A stretch of 44,797 nucleotides of DNA from an uncultured Ruminiclostridium sp. (GTDB taxonomy: Bacteria; Bacillota; Clostridia; Oscillospirales; Ruminococcaceae): contig CANRGJ010000015.1 in NCBI GenBank assembly GCA_947630175.1, positions 1 to 44,797 on the forward strand, in the 5' to 3' direction. The position numbers and the translations under genes are program-made. Of this stretch, positions 40,558 through 44,797 are shown piece by piece (within the stretch, counting starts at the first letter, position 1; every line of letters begins with the position of its first letter). The notes under the pieces are model-generated. The model had not been told where the DNA came from, did not search any database, and saw nothing but the letters and a program-made list of their open reading frames with translations.

Positions 40558-41805
40558 ATGAACTTTAACTTTGACTCAAAAATAATCTCCGCCGCACAAA
40601 AGGCTGAACAGAAGATCGCTCCCGCTTTCGCGCGGATAGAAGAGACCTGCCGCCTTAACAGCGAAAAGGTGCTGAAAGCCTTTATTGATAACCGTGTAGG
40701 GGATATGCACCTGAAAGGGACCACGGGCTACGGCTACGGCGACGAGGGACGGGACAAGCTGGACGAAGTGTTTGCCTCAGCTCTGGGAGCAGAGGACGCC
40801 CTGGTGCGCCACAGCTTTGTGAACGGTACCCACGCTCTTTCCACCGCCCTTTTCGGCGTACTGCGCCCAAACGACCTTATGCTTGCGGTGACAGGCAGAC
40901 CGTATGACACTCTGGAGCAGGTGATATTTGGGGAAAGCGGCGGCTCGCTCAAAGAGTTCGGCGTTAAATATCAGCAGATAGACCTGCTCCCCGACGGCAC
41001 TCCCGATTACAAAAAAATAGCAGAGCTGTCAAGGTCCGCCAAAATGGTGTATATCCAGCGTTCAAGGGGATATTCTCTCCGCCCGTCCCTGACCGTTGAG
41101 GTGATAGGAAGGATAGTTTCAGCAGTCAGGGACGCAGGCAGTAACGCCGTGATAATGGTGGACAACTGCTATGGCGAATTTGTTGAGGAAAAAGAGCCTC
41201 TCGCCGTGGGCGCAGACCTTATCGCAGGGTCGCTGATAAAAAATCCCGGCGGCGGCATCTGCTCCACAGGCGGATATATCGCAGGGAGAAAGGACTTGGT
41301 GGAGCTTTGCTCCTACCGCCTTACCACGGTGGGAACAGGCAAGGAGGCGGGCTGTTCCCTTTCACAGAACAGGGAGATGTTTATGGGACTGTTCAATGCT
41401 CCTGCCGCCGTGGCAAATGCGCTGAAGACCTCGGTGTTCGCCTCTGCACTCTTTGAAGAACTTGGCTTTACTGCGCTTCCCTCTTATGATGAATACAGAA
41501 CGGACATAATCTGCTCCATAAAGCTGGGCAGTCCCGAAAGGCTCATCGCTTTCTGCAAGGGGATCCAGGCGGCAAGCCCCGTTGACAGCACTGCCGCCCC
41601 CGAGCCTTGGGATATGCCGGGCTACGGCTGTAAGGTGATAATGGCGGCAGGCTGTTTCACTATGGGAAGCTCTATCGAGCTTTCCGCCGACGCGCCTTTG
41701 CGCGAGCCTTACGCAGTCTGGGTGCAGGGGGGAGTTTCGTATTACGCCGCAAGGCTTGGCATTATGAATGCGGCGCAGCATATGCTTGATGAGGGACTGC
41801 TGTAA
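40558..41805 (+). CDS. PLP-dependent methionine gamma-lyase-family protein (aluminium resistance family)
   Basis: The 415-residue protein matches PF06838 in length and motifs: HLKGTTGYGYGDEGRD at 51-66, RHSFVNGTHALSTAL near 84-98, VTGRPYDTLE at 111-120, IMVDNCYGEFVE at 199-210 and GSLIKNPGGG with probable PLP Lys228. It belongs to the fold type I cysteine/methionine enzymes, so it probably cleaves C-S bonds of methionine or cystathionine-like substrates; the older name aluminium resistance protein has weak support. It lies after a hairpin array; the ribosome site is weak (AAAGGACG). Confidence 0.9.
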   Translation: MNFNFDSKIISAAQKAEQKIAPAFARIEETCRLNSEKVLKAFIDNRVGDMHLKGTTGYGYGDEGRDKLDEVFASALGAEDALVRHSFVNGTHALSTALFGVLRPNDLMLAVTGRPYDTLEQVIFGESGGSLKEFGVKYQQIDLLPDGTPDYKKIAELSRSAKMVYIQRSRGYSLRPSLTVEVIGRIVSAVRDAGSNAVIMVDNCYGEFVEEKEPLAVGADLIAGSLIKNPGGGICSTGGYIAGRKDLVELCSYRLTTVGTGKEAGCSLSQNREMFMGLFNAPAAVANALKTSVFASALFEELGFTALPSYDEYRTDIICSIKLGSPERLIAFCKGIQAASPVDSTAAPEPWDMPGYGCKVIMAAGCFTMGSSIELSADAPLREPYAVWVQGGVSYYAARLGIMNAAQHMLDEGLL

Positions 41806-41809
41806 AAAT

Positions 41810-42730
41810 ATGAACACGGTTTTTTATTACGGAAAAATAAAGAAAAAATACTCTCCCTCCGACTTTCAAAACGCCGTAAAAGCCTTTGCCGACGAGCATG
41901 GACTGGAAGTTCAATGTCCTGATGAAAATACAATTAACGTGGATTTCGGAGTTAAGAGCGAAGGCTTTGCTTTTATCATCGAAAACGGCTGTCTTAAAAA
42001 ACAGACTGTAAAGCATGAAACGGACGAAAATGGGAAATGCCTGCTGATCTATGAGCTGCTTTACTCCTTTCGTACCTTTTTCACCGTCTTTGAGGTCTTT
42101 GACGACTTCGGAATATGGGCGGATATCTGCTATAAGCACGAGCCTGTGCAAATAACCCTGCGTCAGCTTAACGACAATGAAAAACAGATGGAGGAGCACC
42201 TCGATTTGTCCCGCTGCAACGACTCCTGTCAGATACTGCTTGGAATGATCGAGATGTTTATATGGGACAAAGGCGATTCCAAAGACGAAGTTATAGGCGA
42301 CTGGAACACAATGATAAAAAAGATAAGGGACAAAAATCGGAGAGTTGCTCCCCTGTGGCTTTACGGTATGGTGAATGCGTGGATATACTTCTGTATGGAT
42401 TTTAAAGGCAAGCCTGTTTCAGATCTCCCCGCAAACGACAAAAAACTGTCCGCCGCCATAACTGCTGCCGAGTTCGGCCTTACCGCCAACATAATGCACT
42501 GCTGGGGCGGCATCACGGGAAAGTTTGAAAAGGACATCACTGTGTTTTTTAAATACGAGGATCAAAAAAGCAAACGTGAGAATGGTCGCGGACTGGACGA
42601 AAGCTTTGAAGGGGTTTACCGCTATGTTCTTTCCTCGCTGGAGTATCTGGGATTTACGATAAATGCTGAACCGAATTATCCTCTAAATAAGCTGGACGTT
42701 TCCTGCTTTGACTACTATTCTTTGGTGTGA
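41810..42730 (+). CDS. Soluble protein of unknown function
   Basis: I chose ATG 41810, 4 bp after the lyase stop; the ribosome site is poor (GAGGGA 12 bp upstream), so coupling to the lyase gene is likely. The 306-residue product is soluble, acidic, without signal peptide or membrane span. Features are FYYGKIKKKYSPSDFQNAVKAF at the start, an alternation of strands and helices, WLYGMVNAWIYFCMDF near 215, and a Trp in MHCWGGITG. It contains eight or so Cys, none in a recognisable zinc motif. I cannot assign a family. A strong terminator follows. Confidence 0.6.
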   Translation: MNTVFYYGKIKKKYSPSDFQNAVKAFADEHGLEVQCPDENTINVDFGVKSEGFAFIIENGCLKKQTVKHETDENGKCLLIYELLYSFRTFFTVFEVFDDFGIWADICYKHEPVQITLRQLNDNEKQMEEHLDLSRCNDSCQILLGMIEMFIWDKGDSKDEVIGDWNTMIKKIRDKNRRVAPLWLYGMVNAWIYFCMDFKGKPVSDLPANDKKLSAAITAAEFGLTANIMHCWGGITGKFEKDITVFFKYEDQKSKRENGRGLDESFEGVYRYVLSSLEYLGFTINAEPNYPLNKLDVSCFDYYSLV

Positions 42731-42741
42731 CCGAAAAAAAC

Positions 42742-42789
42742 TTGACAATGATGAGTCTTTCGCTTTGGCGAAAGACTTTTCACTGTCAA
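42742..42789 (+). terminator. Terminator after the unknown-function gene
   Basis: Stem AGTCTTTCGC-tttg-GCGAAAGACT (42754-42777) is enclosed by TTGACA/TGTCAA and followed by TTTTT. Confidence 0.85.
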
Positions 42790-42869
42790 TTTTTATGTAC
42801 TGCCCTTTTCGTAGAAGGACAGCTCCCGCAGTGCTTAAAGGAAGGTCGTGCATAAAGAGAGTGTTGTGC

Positions 42870-42962
42870 CGCGGCGAAGCCGCCGACGCCGAAGGCGTCG
42901 GGCAAGCCTGCTCCGCAGGCTTGCCGCTTGCCCGCTTTGCGGGCAAGCGCGGCTTCGCCGCC
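42870..42962. repeat. Multi-hairpin element, copy 3
   Basis: Outer GCGGCGAAGCCG with CGGCTTCGCCGC; inner GACGCC-gaa-GGCGTC, GCAAGCCTGC-tcc-GCAGGCTTGC and CGCTTGCCCGC-ttt-GCGGGCAAGCG. It ends CCGACAAGCAG, as in copies at 7121 and 36900. Otherwise the 42790-43060 stretch holds nothing I can assign. Confidence 0.85.
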
Positions 42963-43063
42963 CCCGACAAGCAGCAGTTCAGTTAACCGCAGCCAGTGTA
43001 AAATTACATGCTTTGCTTCCCCGCACAAAAAGAATTCCCCGCTATCCATAATCCGAATTACAG

Positions 43064-43092
43064 TTGACAATCCCGCCGTAATGGTGTAAAAT
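43064..43092 (+). promoter_or_regulatory. Promoter of yicC
   Basis: TTGACA, 17 bp, TAAAAT, 32 bp before the start; the ribosome site is GAGGA (43111-43115). Confidence 0.8.
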
Positions 43093-43123
43093 AAAAACAA
43101 GATCTACGAAACGAGGACAAAAA

Positions 43124-43999
43124 ATGCGCAGTATGACAGGCTTCGGCAGGTCGAGAGCCGTTATCGGCGGCAAGGAGTACCTGCTGGAAATAAAATCGGT
43201 GAACAGCCGTTACAGCGAATTCAATATGAAGCTCCCGCGGAGCTGTACATATCTTGAGGAACGCCTGAAAACCCTTTTAAAAGGCGTTATCAGCAGGGGC
43301 AAGGTGGACGTGTGGCTGTCCGTCACCGACGTGGAGGACAGAAGCACCAGCGTCACCGTCAATCTTCCCGTGGTGAAAAATTATCTTGAGGAAATGCGAA
43401 AGTGCGGGGAGGAATTGTCCCTGCCCGACGATCTTCAGCTTTCAAGCATTTTCCGTATGACCGACGCCTTCACGATAGTTCGCACCGAAGCGGACGAGGA
43501 GGAGATATGGCAGGCGGTGCAGACCGTTGCAAACGTCGCTCTCGCCGAATTTGCCGCTATGCGGGAAAAGGAGGGCGAAAAGCTGAAGGCCGACCTGCTG
43601 GAAAAGGTGGCGAACATCGAAGTTATGGTGGGAGAGATAGAAAAGCTGTCCCCCGAAACCTCCGCCGCTTACCGTCAGCGCCTGACGGACAAGCTGAACG
43701 AGCTGCTGGAGGGTCAGCAGATAGACCAGCAGAGAGTGCTTACCGAGGCGGCTATTTTCGCTGAAAAAATAGCGGTGGACGAGGAGACCGTCCGCCTGCG
43801 CAGTCACTTCAAGCAGTTCAGGGATATGGCGGAAAGCGCCGAGCCTATCGGCAGAAAGCTGGATTTCCTCATTCAGGAATTCAACCGTGAATCCAATACC
43901 ATAGGCTCAAAGGCTCAGGACCTGCGCATAACAAAATTAGTCATAGATATGAAAAGCGAGATAGAAAAAATAAGAGAACAAATACAAAACGTAGAATAA
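43124..43999 (+). CDS. yicC: YicC/YloC-family endoribonuclease
   Basis: The 291-residue protein begins with the family hallmark MRSMTGFGR and continues with LLEIKSVNSRY and the N-terminal domain to about residue 155; the C-terminal DUF1732 domain covers about 200-291, with GRKLDFLIQEFNRESNTIGSKA, a highly conserved stretch. YicC proteins are recently recognised endoribonucleases that act on structured RNAs. Length and motifs are normal. In many Clostridia it is followed by remA, gmk and rpoZ; here a terminator and an XRE gene follow instead, so the usual operon is broken or lies elsewhere. Confidence 0.93.
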   Translation: MRSMTGFGRSRAVIGGKEYLLEIKSVNSRYSEFNMKLPRSCTYLEERLKTLLKGVISRGKVDVWLSVTDVEDRSTSVTVNLPVVKNYLEEMRKCGEELSLPDDLQLSSIFRMTDAFTIVRTEADEEEIWQAVQTVANVALAEFAAMREKEGEKLKADLLEKVANIEVMVGEIEKLSPETSAAYRQRLTDKLNELLEGQQIDQQRVLTEAAIFAEKIAVDEETVRLRSHFKQFRDMAESAEPIGRKLDFLIQEFNRESNTIGSKAQDLRITKLVIDMKSEIEKIREQIQNVE

Positions 44000-44004
44000 A
44001 AAAC

Positions 44005-44028
44005 GAGCGCTTATAAAAATAAGCGCTC
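44005..44028. terminator. Bidirectional terminator
   Basis: Stem GAGCGCTTA/TAAGCGCTC with a 6-base loop, preceded by AAAAAAC and followed by ATTTTTT. It serves yicC and the convergent XRE gene. Confidence 0.9.
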
Positions 44029-44033
44029 ATTTT

Positions 44034-44258
44034 TTACCAGAATTTTTTCTTGCTGTTGGATAAGCCCGCTATATAATCAATTGAAACGTCATAATACTTC
44101 GCAAGCTCAACTATCCTCTCAAAGGGTATGGAACGCTTTCCCGCCTCGTACTGCGAGTAGTACGACTGACTGGTTCCCAGATACTCCGCTATCTCCTGCT
44201 GGCTTTTGTCCATATCCTCCCTGAGATCCCTCAATCTGCCAAAACGTCTGACCTGCAT
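44034..44258 (-). CDS. XRE-family transcriptional regulator
   Basis: This 74-residue protein is one HTH_3 domain: LRDLREDMDKSQQEIAEYLGTS, recognition helix around QSYYSQYEAGKR, then ERIVELAKYYDVSIDYIAGLSN. The C-terminal SNSKKKFW is basic. It is divergent to the gene at 44391, with a 130-bp shared control region rich in TATATA-type imperfect palindromes, so it probably controls that gene and itself. Confidence 0.88.
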   Translation of the reverse strand: MQVRRFGRLRDLREDMDKSQQEIAEYLGTSQSYYSQYEAGKRSIPFERIVELAKYYDVSIDYIAGLSNSKKKFW

Positions 44259-44318
44259 AAAAAAGTCCCGCCTTTTTGTTTATATATACAAGTTATATCA
44301 TATATAAACTATTAGGTA

Positions 44319-44347
44319 TTGACTTTAGTTCACATATAGACTATAAT
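44319..44347 (+). promoter_or_regulatory. Promoter with candidate XRE operator
   Basis: TTGACT, 17 bp, TATAAT. The imperfect palindrome AGTTATATCATATATAAACT (44291-44310) just upstream, and AGTTCACATATAGACTATA over the spacer, are candidates for binding by the XRE regulator. Confidence 0.6.
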
Positions 44348-44390
44348 ATATGAAAACGGGCAAAAAAATATTCAACAGGAAGAGTGTAAA

Positions 44391-44624
44391 ATGAAACAAT
44401 ACGAAAAAAGCGCAGACATATCCGCACTACTGCATGACGATATCGTAAAGCTGGAACAAACGATAGCAGAAGAAAAGCAAGAATTTGAGAAACTCCTCTC
44501 ACCAACAGCAAAGGAATTGTACGAAAAGATAAAAAAGGACGAAATGCGCCTGTCATTGCTCAACGAGTGCAGTTCTTTCAGCTATGGCATAAAATTTGGT
44601 GAAAGCACCTCCAAAATTCAATAA
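44391..44624 (+). CDS. Small helical protein, DUF6809-like
   Basis: This 77-residue protein starts after AGGAAG. It is charged and helical (HDDIVKLEQTIAEEKQEFEKLLSPTAKELYEKIKKDE) with a C-terminal YGIKFGESTSKIQ, close to the pattern of small DUF6809 proteins (FIYGFRLGA-like end). These often sit next to XRE regulators in Clostridia and mobile regions; function is unknown. The family match is from memory of the pattern and is tentative. Confidence 0.55.
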   Translation: MKQYEKSADISALLHDDIVKLEQTIAEEKQEFEKLLSPTAKELYEKIKKDEMRLSLLNECSSFSYGIKFGESTSKIQ

Positions 44625-44654
44625 TTCCCCCCGCCAAAGTTTTCTAAGGAGAGT

Positions 44655-44690
44655 CTGAGAGGATTTCTTTTTCAAAAGAAATCCTCTCAG
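44655..44690 (+). terminator. Perfect 17-bp hairpin downstream of the last gene
   Basis: CTGAGAGGATTTCTTTT, 2 bases, then its complement. There is no T-run after it on the plus strand. The rest of the window (44691-44797) is AT-rich and shows no gene or motif I can support. Confidence 0.6.
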
Positions 44691-44797
44691 AGGGCGGCGG
44701 CATACAATAAAAGCCTGCTGATATGAACCGCCCCAAATTATACAAACAGAACAAAAAAGCACAGAAAGGTAAAAAGTAGTAGAAAAACTAGCCAACA

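Noticed and set aside
40558-41805. SAM riboswitch before the methionine lyase-like gene
   Set aside because: The 40286-40557 leader contains the multi-hairpin element but no SAM-riboswitch core or downstream terminator arrangement.

Overview
The window looks like the chromosome of an anaerobic Gram-positive Clostridia member, most likely a Ruminococcus-like bacterium of the Oscillospirales. The reasons are spoIIR (endospore lineage), a type-A RNase P RNA, MazF without a partner, PopT/DUF368, a class A PBP, AGGAGG-type ribosome binding sites, consensus sigma-A promoters, and a sugar-esterase-like SGNH lipoprotein typical of gut or rumen bacteria. The genus is inferred, not proven.

Left end (1-4613): the distal end of a conventional prophage, visibly more AT-rich than the rest. 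It holds a collagen-like tail fibre (cut by the window edge), a second tail protein with a related C-terminal domain, a small tail-associated protein, a holin, an amidase endolysin with SPOR and CW_7 wall-binding domains, an orphan D12 adenine methylase and a small Cro-like regulator. Terminators and a host DUF2079 membrane-protein gene follow.

Centre (about 7480-21837): a second, compact phage-type morphogenesis cluster with the base composition of the host. In order it has a small protein, large terminase, portal, scaffold-like protein, major capsid, four connector/completion proteins, tail tube, two chaperone-like proteins, a very short tape measure, a distal tail protein, tail hub and fibre. 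Host genes border it on both sides (DUF2079; tRNA-Arg and rnpB). No integrase, replication, repressor or lysis gene lies between them. Size, content and the 249-residue tape measure resemble gene transfer agents; a GTA-like or otherwise domesticated particle is the main hypothesis, a decayed prophage the main alternative. Three promoter-like copies precede it, and two nearly identical roughly 450-bp structured non-coding blocks flank the portal gene.

Right half (21913-44797): ordinary host genes. These are tRNA-Arg(CCU), rnpB, a cluster of TTTTCCAC boxes, an ECF sigma/anti-sigma pair, spoIIR, an RNA methylase, a class A PBP, membrane proteins, an aminoglycoside-kinase-fold protein, PopT with an inserted extracellular domain, a P-type ATPase that has lost its catalytic residues, mazF, an SGNH lipoprotein, a DUF3810 metallopeptidase-like protein, a PLP lyase, YicC and an XRE regulator.

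Throughout, intergenic spaces carry an unusual family of modular hairpin elements: heptad (TTGACAG) arrays as inverted ends, a three-way-junction core present five times with compensatory changes, and multi-hairpin frames whose inner hairpins differ between copies. They lie both in host DNA and inside the morphogenesis cluster.
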